Source: Mycobacterium sp. SMC-8 (GTDB lineage Bacteria; Actinomycetota; Actinomycetes; Mycobacteriales; Mycobacteriaceae). Taken from it: 64,000 nt of DNA. Of this stretch, positions 46,255-55,495 are shown in pieces. Where the stretch lies: the NCBI RefSeq assembly GCF_025263565.1, contig NZ_CP079865.1, forward strand, positions 5,642,001 through 5,706,000. The letters run 5' to 3'. The position numbers and the translations under genes are program-made. How positions within the stretch are numbered: position 1 is the first letter of the stretch; the number at the start of each line of letters is the position of its first letter. The notes under the pieces are model-generated. The model was not told the DNA's origin and searched no databases. It saw only the letters and a program-made list of their open reading frames with translations.

Positions 46255-48900
46255 CGTTGCCGCACCGTAGATCTCGACGGTGTCAAAGGCACGGGCGATG
46301 GCCGCGAGCTCAGTGTCGGTCAGCCCCTGGCCGCGGGCGCTGCTGAGCACCGCGGCCCGGCCGTCGACGAACCTGGCGGTGCTGCTCAGCCGCCCGAGCG
46401 AATGGTAGAACACCTTCGCCCAGGTCTCGTCGGTGACCGCACCGGTGGCCGCGTCGGTCATCATCAGGTAGGCGGCGTGGCTGAAGATCGTGCTGTTGAC
46501 GTGCTCACCGCGGTCGTCGCCCTCCCCCCGGTACCGCTGGCTGTAGCGGTCCCGGTGCGGCCCGTACACGGTTCCGATCGAGGTCGGATCGGCGAGGTCG
46601 CGCACGGCGCCCAGCGCGGAGTCCTCCCCGACGAGCCAGCGGTCCGCCCCGGTCTTGCCCTCGACCAGCACGCCGAAGATATCGCTCAAAGCCTCGTTGA
46701 GGGCGCCGGGTTCGTCGAAGTCCAGCACGGGGCCACCGCCGCCGACCACATGGGATGTCACCGCGTGCGCGAACTCGTGGGCCACGACGTCCAGGCCGGC
46801 CTGCAGGTATCCGCTGTCGCCGAACGCGAACAACTGCCGGTTGGGGTCCCAGAACGCGTTGGCGTAGCCGGAGGTCGACATCCGCGGGTTGTACCGGATG
46901 CTGACCGAGACCAGGGCGCCCTTGCCGTCGAACGACTTTCGCCCGAGTACGTCCTCGAAGTAGTCGTAGACCTGCGCCATGTTGGCGTGCGCCGACACCG
47001 CCGAGGCGTCCCACCCAAACAGGCCGCGCTTGACCACCGAACCCGGTAGCTGCGGATTGCCCAACCCGAACAGCGTGTAGGTGGTCCGGTAGGTGGTGAT
47101 GTTGCGGGGTTTGTCGATCAGCTGGTACGTCCGGAGCCACCACACCTTGCGGGTGTCGATGGTGAAAAGACGCGACTGGCCGAGCCAGTCCTTGGCGAAA
47201 CTGATCGACGTCGCGGCGTGGGCGTCGGCCGAGGACACGATGACCGCACCGGCCGACGCGCCGTCGGCGTGAATCAGGTAAGTCGTCCCCGACGGCGACA
47301 GCTCACCGGTGTCGCGCACCACCACCGCTACCAGCCACACCAGGCTGGAGGTCCCGTCGTCGTCGGTGTAGACGACCAGCTCCTCGGCGAATGCGCTCGC
47401 GTTCAGGAACTTTCGGACGGCGCGGGATTCGGCGGCCGCCCCGAGGTGGGCCGCACTCGCGATCAGCCGCACCTCGATGTGCTCGTCGACCGAGGCGTCG
47501 GGGGTGATGTCGAAGCCCTCCCCCAGCCCGCGGTAGTAGTTGAACACGCTGGTGACCTCGCCGGCGGCGTTGGTCACCAGGATCACCTCGCTACCGAGAA
47601 CCTGGACCGGACCCAGCTTCTCAGTGAATCGGTAGAAGTGCTCGGCGGTGTCCCCCTTGCCGACGGTGCTGACGGTGATGGCCCCCGGGGCGGCGAAGCC
47701 GGCCGTGGCACCCAGCGCCGGCGCCAGCGAGTTCAACACCGCAGCGGCATCGCCGGCGTTGACCACCAGCGCGTCGGTGAACCGGCCGTCGATCACGCTG
47801 ACCCCGCCGTCGCGGCCGGGGGTTACCGCCACACCGTCGCGCGCCGTAAGCTCGTCGACACCAAGTCCCGACGGAAATCCTTCTGTCACAGCAGAATTCG
47901 CAGCGACGGTGACGGTCACGACGGTGGGCCCGGTGATGCCGAGCAAGCCGAGCAGCCCGTGCACATGGAACGGGTTGCCGGCGGTGTCGTCGATCTTGAC
48001 GGTGAATCTGTCCGCACGGCCGGCCGCCGACGCGCCCGGTGTGTACGTGAAGCCGCCGGAGGCGTCGAGGACGATCCGACCGTGGACGGGCCCGGTGACG
48101 ACGGTGTAGGTGAGCACTGCGTCGTCGAAGTCGGTCGCGTTGAGGGCGCCGGTGACTGCGCCGTCGGGACCCGGTCCCGATGTGGTGACGGCGGCAACGG
48201 GACGCTGGTTGTTCCAGGTGTACTGGGCTTGGCGCACCGCCAGCCACAGCGATTGCACGAGCGCCGAGACCGGAGTCTGCGGGTCGCGGCCGTCGTCGGC
48301 ACGGGTGGGCAGTCCGATCCAGGTGAGGACGTCGGTGACGATGGTCTCCACCGTGACGGGCCGCGAAGCAACCGGCGTGCGCAGGTCGGCGGACGCACCG
48401 GCACTCCCGGCCACCGCGGAGGACGTCGCGGAGGACGTCGCCTCGGCATCCGCCGTGTCGGTGTCACCGGCCGCGTCGGTCTCGACAGCCTTTTCGGTCT
48501 CCTCGGTCTCGTCCGGCTGGTGGCCGGCAGCGTCGTCCGAGCGGGCGACCGGGCGCTGCGACGGCTCGTCGCCGTCGGCGTCCGTGGCATCGACACCGTC
48601 GAGATCGTCTGCGATGTCAGGGTCGTGTGCGCCCTCTGCGTCGTCCGGATCCCCTGTGTCGCCCGGATCCTCTGCGTCGTCCGGGTCGGTGTCGGTGCTC
48701 TCGTCGGTGTCGGTGCTCTCGTCGTCGCGCGCCGACGGCGAGGCGTTCGAGGACGCAGCCGCCACCGAGTCCGAGGACTCGGCCGGGCTGGCCGTCGCCA
48801 CCCCTTGACCTGCGGCCATGCCCAAGCCGAGGCCGACCAGCACCACGCCGGAGTACAGACCGCGCACAGAACCGTTCGGTGTTTTCGGGCACCGGTCCAC
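46234..48900 (-). CDS. Secreted M4 (thermolysin-like) metallopeptidase with acidic stalk
   Basis: An 888-residue exported protease. Residues 1-38 form a signal peptide, 40-160 an Asp/Glu/Ser/Thr-rich stalk, about 235-335 a cadherin/VCBS-like beta domain (DDAVLTYTVVTGPVHGRIVLD), 375-560 an inhibitory propeptide (FTP/PepSY-like), and 560-880 the catalytic domain. The zinc motif is HEFAH at 708-712, the third ligand E736 in NEALSD, and the transition-state histidine H800 in GEHVNSTIFSHAAYL. All key residues are present. Mature protease would act outside the cell or in the wall. Large M4 enzymes with this layout are uncommon in the mycobacterial genomes I know. Confidence 0.92.
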   Translation of the reverse strand: MDRCPKTPNGSVRGLYSGVVLVGLGLGMAAGQGVATASPAESSDSVAAASSNASPSARDDESTDTDESTDTDPDDAEDPGDTGDPDDAEGAHDPDIADDLDGVDATDADGDEPSQRPVARSDDAAGHQPDETEETEKAVETDAAGDTDTADAEATSSATSSAVAGSAGASADLRTPVASRPVTVETIVTDVLTWIGLPTRADDGRDPQTPVSALVQSLWLAVRQAQYTWNNQRPVAAVTTSGPGPDGAVTGALNATDFDDAVLTYTVVTGPVHGRIVLDASGGFTYTPGASAAGRADRFTVKIDDTAGNPFHVHGLLGLLGITGPTVVTVTVAANSAVTEGFPSGLGVDELTARDGVAVTPGRDGGVSVIDGRFTDALVVNAGDAAAVLNSLAPALGATAGFAAPGAITVSTVGKGDTAEHFYRFTEKLGPVQVLGSEVILVTNAAGEVTSVFNYYRGLGEGFDITPDASVDEHIEVRLIASAAHLGAAAESRAVRKFLNASAFAEELVVYTDDDGTSSLVWLVAVVVRDTGELSPSGTTYLIHADGASAGAVIVSSADAHAATSISFAKDWLGQSRLFTIDTRKVWWLRTYQLIDKPRNITTYRTTYTLFGLGNPQLPGSVVKRGLFGWDASAVSAHANMAQVYDYFEDVLGRKSFDGKGALVSVSIRYNPRMSTSGYANAFWDPNRQLFAFGDSGYLQAGLDVVAHEFAHAVTSHVVGGGGPVLDFDEPGALNEALSDIFGVLVEGKTGADRWLVGEDSALGAVRDLADPTSIGTVYGPHRDRYSQRYRGEGDDRGEHVNSTIFSHAAYLMMTDAATGAVTDETWAKVFYHSLGRLSSTARFVDGRAAVLSSARGQGLTDTELAAIARAFDTVEIYGAATSSAVAV

Positions 48901-49007
48901 GTTGACCCCCAGCGTTGGCGTAGCGAGCCGAACTTACCATTGCGTCAGCAAACTCTTGGACGTTTCCGACCTCGAACTACCGCCGCGCCGCCAGTACCGT
49001 TGCCTCC

Positions 49008-49979
49008 ATGAGGTACCTCGACGTCGACGGAGTGGGGCGGGTCAGCAGGATCGGCCTGGGCACGTGGCAGTTCGGTTCCCGCGAGTGGGGCTACGGCGAC
49101 GACTACGCGGCGGGCGCCGCCCGGGACATCGTCGCGAGAGCGCTTGAGCTCGGTGTGACGTTGTTCGACACCGCAGAGATCTACGGGTTCGGCAAGAGTG
49201 AGCGGATTCTCGGCGAGGCGCTCGGCGCCGAGCGCACCCGGGTGGCGTTGGCCACCAAGGTCTTTCCGGTTGCGCCGTTCCCGGCCGTCGTCAAACAGCG
49301 CGCGAGGGCCAGCGCCCGGCGGCTTCAGCTGGATCGCATCCCGCTCTACCAGGTGCATCAACCCAACCCCGTGGTGCCGGACGCGGTGATCATGCCGGGG
49401 CTTCGCGACCTCCTCGATGAGGGCGTGATCGGGGCTGCGGGGGTCTCGAACTACGCGCTGGCGCGCTGGCGCAAGGCGGACGCGGCGCTGGGCCGGCCCG
49501 TCGTCAGCAACCAGGTTCATTTCTCGCTGGCTCATCCGGACGCCCTTGACGATCTCGTGCCGTTCGCCGAGCAGAACAACCGCATCGTCATCGCGTACAG
49601 CCCGCTGGCCCAGGGACTGTTGGGCGGCAAGTACGGCGTGGACAACAGACCCGGCGGCGTGCGCGCCTTCAACCCGTTGTTCGCAACGGAGAACCTGCGC
49701 CGAGTCGAGCCGTTGCTGCAGACGCTGCGCGCGGTCGCCTCCGATGTCGGCGCCGAGCCCGCGCAGGTTGCGCTGGCGTGGCTGATCGCACTGCCCGGCG
49801 TGGTGGCCATCCCCGGAGCGTCGAGTGTGGAGCAGCTCGAGTTCAACGTCGCCGCGGCTGACATCGAGCTGAGCGGGCAGGCCCGGGACGCGCTGACCGC
49901 GGCGGCCCGGGCCTTCACGCCCGCGCCGGCGAGCCGGGCGGTCATCGATCTGGTGAAGGAGAAGTTCGGGCGCAGGTGA
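49008..49979 (+). CDS. Aldo/keto reductase
   Basis: A 323-residue barrel enzyme that reduces carbonyls with NADPH. The tetrad is visible: Asp and Tyr in TLFDTAEIYGFG, Lys in ALATKVFP, His in YQVHQPNP. GVSNYALARW and AYSPLAQGLLGGKYG follow, and WLIALPGVVAIPGASSVEQLE is the cofactor-phosphate region. ATG start at 49008. The stop lies one base from the convergent molybdoenzyme stop. Confidence 0.93.
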   Translation: MRYLDVDGVGRVSRIGLGTWQFGSREWGYGDDYAAGAARDIVARALELGVTLFDTAEIYGFGKSERILGEALGAERTRVALATKVFPVAPFPAVVKQRARASARRLQLDRIPLYQVHQPNPVVPDAVIMPGLRDLLDEGVIGAAGVSNYALARWRKADAALGRPVVSNQVHFSLAHPDALDDLVPFAEQNNRIVIAYSPLAQGLLGGKYGVDNRPGGVRAFNPLFATENLRRVEPLLQTLRAVASDVGAEPAQVALAWLIALPGVVAIPGASSVEQLEFNVAAADIELSGQARDALTAAARAFTPAPASRAVIDLVKEKFGRR

Positions 49980-49980
49980 G

Positions 49981-52179
49981 TCAGCCGGCGGGGGCCACCG
50001 TGGTGGCGTCGACCGGCTCGATCCGCACCGCGACGCCGTTGAGCACCGACATGCCGGCGAGGCGCTCCAGGTCGGCCGGATCGTTGGACGTCAGCTCGTT
50101 GACGTTCGCCCCGCCGGACTGGTTGGCCAGCTGCCAGCCGCCCCTGTGCCCCCAGCCGTGGGGAATCGCGACGGTCCCGGCCGGCACCTCGTCGGTGACG
50201 AGCACCTCGGTCTCGATGGCCCCGTCCCGGGAGGTGACCCGCACCCTCGCGCCGTCGGTGAGTCCAGCGGCCGCGGCATCGGCGGGATGGATCCGGGCGC
50301 GGTGGCGCCGGTCGCCCTTCATCAGTGTGGGGCAGTTGTGCATCCACGAGTTCAGTGAGCGGATCTCGCGCAGGCCGATCGCCCTCAGCGGGAACGCGGG
50401 ATCGTCGGGATGGCGGTCACCGAGGCACTCGATTTCATTGAGGATCTCCGCCGGAGCCAGAGCCACCCGGCCGTGCGGATGCTTGACCGCCTCGGCACGG
50501 ATCCCGGTCGGGGCGACCTCGGACAGCACGATGCCGTGCGGGTTGTCCCGCAGTTTGCGAGGGTTGATTCCGTTGCGGCGCAACCCAAACCGATCACCGT
50601 AGGGGCCGATCCGCATCAACAGCTCGACGAGGCGGCGCGGTGTCAGGCGCGCGACGCCGCGCCGGTCCAGCCAACTGAGCACGCCGTTGAAGCGTTCCAG
50701 CGGGCCGGTCGCGAACAGTGACAGTCCCATCCGGCGCGCCAGCTCGTCGAACACCTCCCACTCGTTGCGTGCCTGCCCGTACGCAGGCACCACCGGTTCG
50801 GTGGCCTGCGCGAACACCGCGGCCGAACAGTTGGCCAGGCTGTAGGGCACGTCGTAGCGTTCCAGGAAGGTGGTGGCGGGCAGGATGTAGTCGGCGTGGC
50901 TGTTGGTCTCGTTGACGTAGAGATCCAGCGACACCAGTAGATCGAGCTCGTCGAGCGCCTTCTCGAGCATCGGACCGTTGGGCACGGTCAGCACCGGGTT
51001 GCCGGCGGTGACGAACAGCGCCCGCAACTGTCCGTCGCCGGGGGTGATGATCTCCTCGGCCATCAGCGTGGCCGGATAGGTGCTGATCACCTCGGGCAGG
51101 CCACCGACGCGGGACCGGGCGGTGTCGTAGCTCATCTTCCCGGCCTTCTCCCCGAGGTCCTCCAACGGCACGACGGCGCGGGCGAACAGCGTCCCGCCGG
51201 GACGGTCGAGGTTGCCGGTCACGATGCTCAGCGCGTCGAGCAGGAAACTCACCAGCGTGCCGTGCCTGCCCAGGCATGCGCCGGTGCGCCCGTACGCCGC
51301 AGCCGCCCGCGCGGTGGCGAAATCCCTTGCCAGAGTGCGAAGTACGTCCGCGTCGACGCCGGTGCGCGGCCCGGTGACCTCGGGCGGGAAAGCCCGGGCA
51401 CGTTCGCGCAGTGTCCGCCAATCCGTGGTCTGTGCGTCCAGGGCGGCGGTGTCGGCCAGCCCCTCGTCAAAGATCACGTGCAGCATCGACAACAGCAGCC
51501 AGGCGTCCGAATCGGGCCGTACCGCGAGGTGCTCGTGCGCGCGGGCGGTCTCGGTACGGCGCGGGTCGACCACGACGACGCGGCCACCGCGCGCGACGAT
51601 CGCCGACAGATCGTCTTTCACCCGCGGCGTGCGCACACCGCTGCCATGGGACACCAGCGGATTGGCGCCGAGCATGAACAGGAAGTCGGTGCGCGGCAGA
51701 TCGGGGAACGGAATCTGGCTGGCCGCGCCGTACAAGAGCTTGCTGGCGACGAAGCGGGAATTGATGTCCTGAGATCCCGACGAGTACTGGTGGTGTCCAC
51801 CGAGCCGGCTGAGGAAGAAGCCCGACCAGATCCCGGTCGCATAGCCGAACGCGATCGGGTTGCCGAAGTACTGCCCGACCGCGCCCGCCCCGTGCGCGGC
51901 GAGGATTCGGCTCAGCCGGGCCGCGATGTCGTCGAGCGCCTCGTCCCAGCCCACCTCGTCGAACGTGCCGTCGGCGCGGCGCCGCAGCGGCGTCAGCACC
52001 CGGTCGGGGTCGTTCTGCACCTCGGCGAACGCGATGCCCTTCGGGCACACCCGGCCACGGGACAACGGATGGTCCGGATCCGGCTGCAGGGACTGCAGCC
52101 GACCGCCCTCGACGGTGGCGATCAGCCCGCACAGAGCTTCGCAGAGACGGCAATAGGTCACGCGCTGCTCAACCGCCAT
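49981..52179 (-). CDS. Molybdopterin oxidoreductase (DMSO-reductase family)
   Basis: A 732-residue molybdoenzyme. The N-terminal [4Fe-4S] cysteines are C10, C13, C17 and C45 (YCRLCEALC then RVCPKG). GWDEALDDIAARL, GAYGRTGACLGRHG-like blocks and the C-terminal molydopterin-binding region (IPHGWGHRGGWQLANQSGGANVNELT, here cited by its ends) complete the fold. No Tat signal is visible, so it is probably cytosolic. It resembles Rv0197-type proteins of unknown substrate; formate dehydrogenase is the general annotation. The TetR gene lies 46 bases upstream on the same strand. Confidence 0.9.
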   Translation of the reverse strand: MAVEQRVTYCRLCEALCGLIATVEGGRLQSLQPDPDHPLSRGRVCPKGIAFAEVQNDPDRVLTPLRRRADGTFDEVGWDEALDDIAARLSRILAAHGAGAVGQYFGNPIAFGYATGIWSGFFLSRLGGHHQYSSGSQDINSRFVASKLLYGAASQIPFPDLPRTDFLFMLGANPLVSHGSGVRTPRVKDDLSAIVARGGRVVVVDPRRTETARAHEHLAVRPDSDAWLLLSMLHVIFDEGLADTAALDAQTTDWRTLRERARAFPPEVTGPRTGVDADVLRTLARDFATARAAAAYGRTGACLGRHGTLVSFLLDALSIVTGNLDRPGGTLFARAVVPLEDLGEKAGKMSYDTARSRVGGLPEVISTYPATLMAEEIITPGDGQLRALFVTAGNPVLTVPNGPMLEKALDELDLLVSLDLYVNETNSHADYILPATTFLERYDVPYSLANCSAAVFAQATEPVVPAYGQARNEWEVFDELARRMGLSLFATGPLERFNGVLSWLDRRGVARLTPRRLVELLMRIGPYGDRFGLRRNGINPRKLRDNPHGIVLSEVAPTGIRAEAVKHPHGRVALAPAEILNEIECLGDRHPDDPAFPLRAIGLREIRSLNSWMHNCPTLMKGDRRHRARIHPADAAAAGLTDGARVRVTSRDGAIETEVLVTDEVPAGTVAIPHGWGHRGGWQLANQSGGANVNELTSNDPADLERLAGMSVLNGVAVRIEPVDATTVAPAG

Positions 52180-52225
52180 CGACCCAGATTAATGCAGTCG
52201 AATAAATTCCGGGAGGAGTTCGCGG

Positions 52226-52885
52226 TCAGGAATCGGCGCTGCCCCGCAGTCCCCCGCACGCGAACTCGACCACCTGCTCCACCCACTCCGGGTCGAGCCC
52301 GTCCGGGCCGAGCGGACGGCGGTAGGCGGCCAGATCGGCGCCGGCCAACGCCGCGATCATCGAGTACATCGCCAGCGCCGCCCGCTGCTGAACCTTCCGG
52401 GTGTGCAGTCCCGGGATCGCGCGGCCCGCCGCGGCGACGAAGAGATCCGGCAGTCCGGGATCGCCGTCGAGGGCCTCGCGCCAGATCGGGTCGTCGTCGA
52501 AAGCCAGCTGCGTCATGACCTTCAACCACGACAGGCCGTGCACGGGCTCGGTCTGCAACAACGTCACATGCGGCATCAGCAGAGCTTCGACGACGTCACG
52601 CACGCCCACCTCCGCCGGCGCGTCGACGAGCGCGGCCAGGTTGGCGGCGATGGCCGGGGTGATGCGCCAGGAGCGGCGGAAGGCAACCGCGGCGATCAGG
52701 TCACGCTTGGCCGGAAAGTGGTACATCACAGAGCGATTCGCGACTCCGGCTTCCCGTGCGATGGCCCGCAGCGACACCGACCCGATCGAGGAGTCGCCGA
52801 ACATCCGCTCGGCGGTGTCCAGGATCAGCTCGCGGATGTCGACATCCCCACGAGGCCCGCGCCGGCGAACCGTGGTGTCGACCAT
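52226..52885 (-). CDS. TetR family regulator beside the molybdoenzyme
   Basis: A 219-residue regulator. Helix-turn-helix at residues about 15-58 (SIGSVSLRAIAREAGVANRS then VMYHFPAKRDLIAAV) and a longer C-terminal domain with WLKVMTQLAFDDD. ATG at 52885 is used; a GTG two codons upstream is possible. It precedes the molybdoenzyme on the same strand. The IS5-type element starts only 28 bases upstream, so its own promoter may have been changed by the insertion. Confidence 0.87.
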   Translation of the reverse strand: MVDTTVRRRGPRGDVDIRELILDTAERMFGDSSIGSVSLRAIAREAGVANRSVMYHFPAKRDLIAAVAFRRSWRITPAIAANLAALVDAPAEVGVRDVVEALLMPHVTLLQTEPVHGLSWLKVMTQLAFDDDPIWREALDGDPGLPDLFVAAAGRAIPGLHTRKVQQRAALAMYSMIAALAGADLAAYRRPLGPDGLDPEWVEQVVEFACGGLRGSADS

Positions 52886-52960
52886 CCGCACAGGGTAGCG
52901 ACTACCGCGCCTAGGGCGTGTCTGCTTAATGTGAACGATGTTGTGCCTGATGCTGTTTAA

Positions 52961-53362
52961 GTGTTACGGACTGATGTGATTTCTGATGACTTGTGGTCGG
53001 TGATTGAGCCGGTACTGCCTTCGGGTCGACGGCGCGGGCGGCCGTGGAACGATCATCGGGTGACGCTGGAAGGAATTATCTGGCGTTACCGGACTGGATC
53101 TCCGTGGCGCGATCTGCCCGCGCAGTTCGGCGCCTGGCAGTCGGTGGCTGAACGTCACCTGCGGTGGTCCACCGACGGCACCTACGCGCAGATCTTCGCA
53201 GCGATCTCCCGTGACATCGATGTCGATGACGCTGACGCTGAGCTGGTCGAACTGCTGCTGGCGGTGGATTCGACCAGCGTGCGTGTACATCAGCATGCCG
53301 CTGGTGCCCGCCCTGGTCGCCACACAGGGGGATCTGTCGAATTACAACAAACACCCCGATGA
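52961..53362 (+). CDS. IS5-family transposase, first frame (OrfA)
   Basis: A 133-codon frame with GTG start at 52961. The N-terminal DUF4096-type region (ISDDLWSVIEPVLPSGRR, WRYRTGSPWRDLPAQFG) is followed by the first catalytic Asp in LLAVDSTSVRVHQH. The protein-like sequence then leaves the frame near 53310-53335, and the rest of this frame is non-homologous. Confidence 0.85.
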   Translation: MLRTDVISDDLWSVIEPVLPSGRRRGRPWNDHRVTLEGIIWRYRTGSPWRDLPAQFGAWQSVAERHLRWSTDGTYAQIFAAISRDIDVDDADAELVELLLAVDSTSVRVHQHAAGARPGRHTGGSVELQQTPR

Positions 53363-53834
53363 GCCCGATGACCATGCCATCGGCCGTTCACGCGGCGGGC
53401 TGACAACGAAGATCCACGCGCTGGCCGATCAACGCTGCAGCGCGGTCACCATGGCACTGTCGCCGGGGCAAGCCGGCGACAACCCGATGCTGTGGCCACT
53501 GCTGACTGCCCATCAGGGCCCAAAGTTTCGGCTACTCGCCGATAAGGCGTACTCCCATGACTCGACCCGAGCCCGACTGCGCCAGCTCAAAATCGCCCAC
53601 ACCATTCCCGAGCGCAGCGACCAGATCGCCCGCCGAAAGAGCCGGGGAAGCAAAGGCGGACGGCCACCGGCGTTCTCCGGGCGAATCTATAAGCACCGCA
53701 ACACCGTCGAGCGATCCTTCAACCGCTTCAAGCACTGGCGAGGTATCGCCACCCGATACGACAAATACGCGCTGAGCTACCTCGGGGGCGTCACCCTAGC
53801 TGCGATCATCATCTATCACCGCGTCCGCAATTAA
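53211..53834 (+). CDS. IS5-family transposase, second frame (OrfB), joined by +1 frame change
   Basis: The frame holds the rest of the transposase from about 53315: GRSRGGLTTKIHALAD, the second Asp in LLADKAYSH, and the Glu in NTVERSFNRFKHWRGIATRYDK. Its own ATG at 53211 gives about 35 unrelated residues, so the natural product is probably a fusion with OrfA. Relative to OrfA, the frame is +1. This could be programmed frameshifting, known in the IS427 group, or a mutation. Confidence 0.85.
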   Translation: MTSMSMTLTLSWSNCCWRWIRPACVYISMPLVPALVATQGDLSNYNKHPDEPDDHAIGRSRGGLTTKIHALADQRCSAVTMALSPGQAGDNPMLWPLLTAHQGPKFRLLADKAYSHDSTRARLRQLKIAHTIPERSDQIARRKSRGSKGGRPPAFSGRIYKHRNTVERSFNRFKHWRGIATRYDKYALSYLGGVTLAAIIIYHRVRN

Positions 53835-53857
53835 CAGACACTACCTAAGCTGGTTCG

Positions 53858-55492
53858 GTGACTCTCGTTCTCGGCCCGGTGCTGCGGCACGTCGGCGACA
53901 CCACCGCCCAGGTGTGGGTGCAGACCGACGCTCCGGCTGAGGTGGAAGTTCTCGGGTGCACGGCGCGGACCTTCGAGGTCCAGGGCTTCCACTACGCGCT
54001 GGTGCCGGTCCGAAATCTGACCCCGGACTCCACGGTCGAGTACGACGTCCTCGTCGACGGCGTCAAGGTGTGGCCGGAACCGGATTCGAAGTTCCCGCCC
54101 AGCGTGATCCGGACCCGTGGGCCGGGCACCGAAGACCGGCTGCGGGTGGTGTTCGGATCCTGCCGCTATCCCAAGACCGGCGAGAAAAAACTGGACGAGA
54201 AGCTGGGGATCGATGCGCTGGACTGCTATGCCACCCGGTTGACGGCGACCGACGTCGGCGAATGGCCCGATGCGTTGCTGCTTCTCGGCGACCAGGTGTA
54301 CGCCGACGAACTCACCCCCGAGGCGCGCCGCAATCTCGCCGGCCACCGCGGCAGGCGGCGCCTCAGCCGGCGCCGCCCACCCGACGAGGTCGTCACCTTC
54401 TCCGAGTACGAGGGGCTCTACCGGCACACCTGGGGCGATCCCGAGATCCGCTGGATCCTGTCGACACTGCCGACCGCGATGATCTTCGACGATCACGACA
54501 TCCGGGACGACTGGAACACCTCGGCGGCGTGGCGGCGCGAGATGAACAAGAAACCGTGGTGGCGCGACCGGATCCGCGCCGGTCTCGGGTCGTACTGGGT
54601 GTACCAGCACATCGGCAACCTCAGTCCCGAGCAACTCGACGCCGACGACGACTACCAGAAGGTGACGGCGGCCCACGGGGACTGCTGGTCGCATCTGGTG
54701 GAGTTGGCGGACCGCGCCGACAGCGAGGTGGACGGCGACAAGGGGCTGCGGTTCAGCTTCCGCTGGGACCTGGGCCGCAGCCGACTGATCATGGTGGATT
54801 CCCGCAATGCCCGCATTCTCGACAGCGGCGACCGGAAGATGTTGGGCGACAGGGAGTTCAGCTGGCTCGAAGATCAGGTGCAGGACAACCTGGGCGAGCT
54901 GGACCATCTGCTCATCGGGACATCGCTGCCCTGGCTGCTGCCGCCCGCACTCGGCGACCTGCAGACCATCAACGAGTTCGCCGCCAACCGGGCCGGATGG
55001 CGCGGCGCGCTGGCCGAGAAGATCCGCCAGACCGCCGACCTGGAGCACTGGCCGGCGTTCCTGAAGTCGTTCCTGCGGCTGTCGAAGCTGATCCAGGCCG
55101 CCGCGTCGCAGCCGTCGCGGGGGCCGGCGACGGTGTCGGTACTCTCCGGCGACGTCCACCACAGCTACGCGGCCCGGGTCGACTTCCCCGAGTCCACCGC
55201 CGCCCGGGTGCATCAGCTCGTGTGCTCGCCGGTGCACAACTACGTTCCGGCGCCGGTGAAGCCGGCCTTCAAGATCGCCTGGTCTCAGCGTGCGGCCCGG
55301 CTGACCCGCCGCTGGGCCCGTCGCGTCGGCTGCCCCGACCTTCCCATGTCGTGGCGCAACCTCAGCGGACCGCTGTTCGGCAACACCATCGCCAGTTTCG
55401 AAGCCGGGAACCGAAGCGCCCACGTGGTTTTCGAGCAACCCGACGATGACGGCGAACTGTCCTCGGTCGCCACGGTGGAGCTCACCGACTGA
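53858..55492 (+). CDS. PhoD-like metallophosphatase
   Basis: A 544-residue protein of the alkaline phosphatase D family, releasing phosphate from mono- and diesters with an Fe/Ca centre. An N-terminal beta domain (residues 1-100) is followed by VVFGSCRYPKTGEK, LLLLGDQVYADE, MIFDDHDIRDDWN and LSGDVHHSYAA, which give the metal ligands. No Tat or Sec signal is seen, unlike secreted PhoD enzymes. GTG start at 53858. The IS5-type element ends 12 bases upstream, so transcription now probably comes from the element or reads through it. Confidence 0.9.
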   Translation: MTLVLGPVLRHVGDTTAQVWVQTDAPAEVEVLGCTARTFEVQGFHYALVPVRNLTPDSTVEYDVLVDGVKVWPEPDSKFPPSVIRTRGPGTEDRLRVVFGSCRYPKTGEKKLDEKLGIDALDCYATRLTATDVGEWPDALLLLGDQVYADELTPEARRNLAGHRGRRRLSRRRPPDEVVTFSEYEGLYRHTWGDPEIRWILSTLPTAMIFDDHDIRDDWNTSAAWRREMNKKPWWRDRIRAGLGSYWVYQHIGNLSPEQLDADDDYQKVTAAHGDCWSHLVELADRADSEVDGDKGLRFSFRWDLGRSRLIMVDSRNARILDSGDRKMLGDREFSWLEDQVQDNLGELDHLLIGTSLPWLLPPALGDLQTINEFAANRAGWRGALAEKIRQTADLEHWPAFLKSFLRLSKLIQAAASQPSRGPATVSVLSGDVHHSYAARVDFPESTAARVHQLVCSPVHNYVPAPVKPAFKIAWSQRAARLTRRWARRVGCPDLPMSWRNLSGPLFGNTIASFEAGNRSAHVVFEQPDDDGELSSVATVELTD

Positions 55493-55495
55493 CCG

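Larger units (their letters stand above)
52914..53845 (+). mobile_element. IS5-family insertion sequence (IS427-like group)
   Basis: A 932-bp element. Ends read GGGCGTGTCTGCTTAA at 52914-52929 and, inverted, TTAACAGACACTACC at 53831-53845, imperfect inverted repeats. The dinucleotide TA flanks both ends (52912-52913 and 53846-53847), as expected for this group. It holds a transposase in two overlapping frames. It separates the TetR gene from the PhoD-like gene, whose start is 12 bases beyond the right end. Confidence 0.88.

Noticed and set aside
53831..55438. 535-codon frame antisense to the PhoD-like gene
   Set aside because: Low-complexity Val/Gly/Arg-rich translation with no motif, opposite a complete phosphatase.
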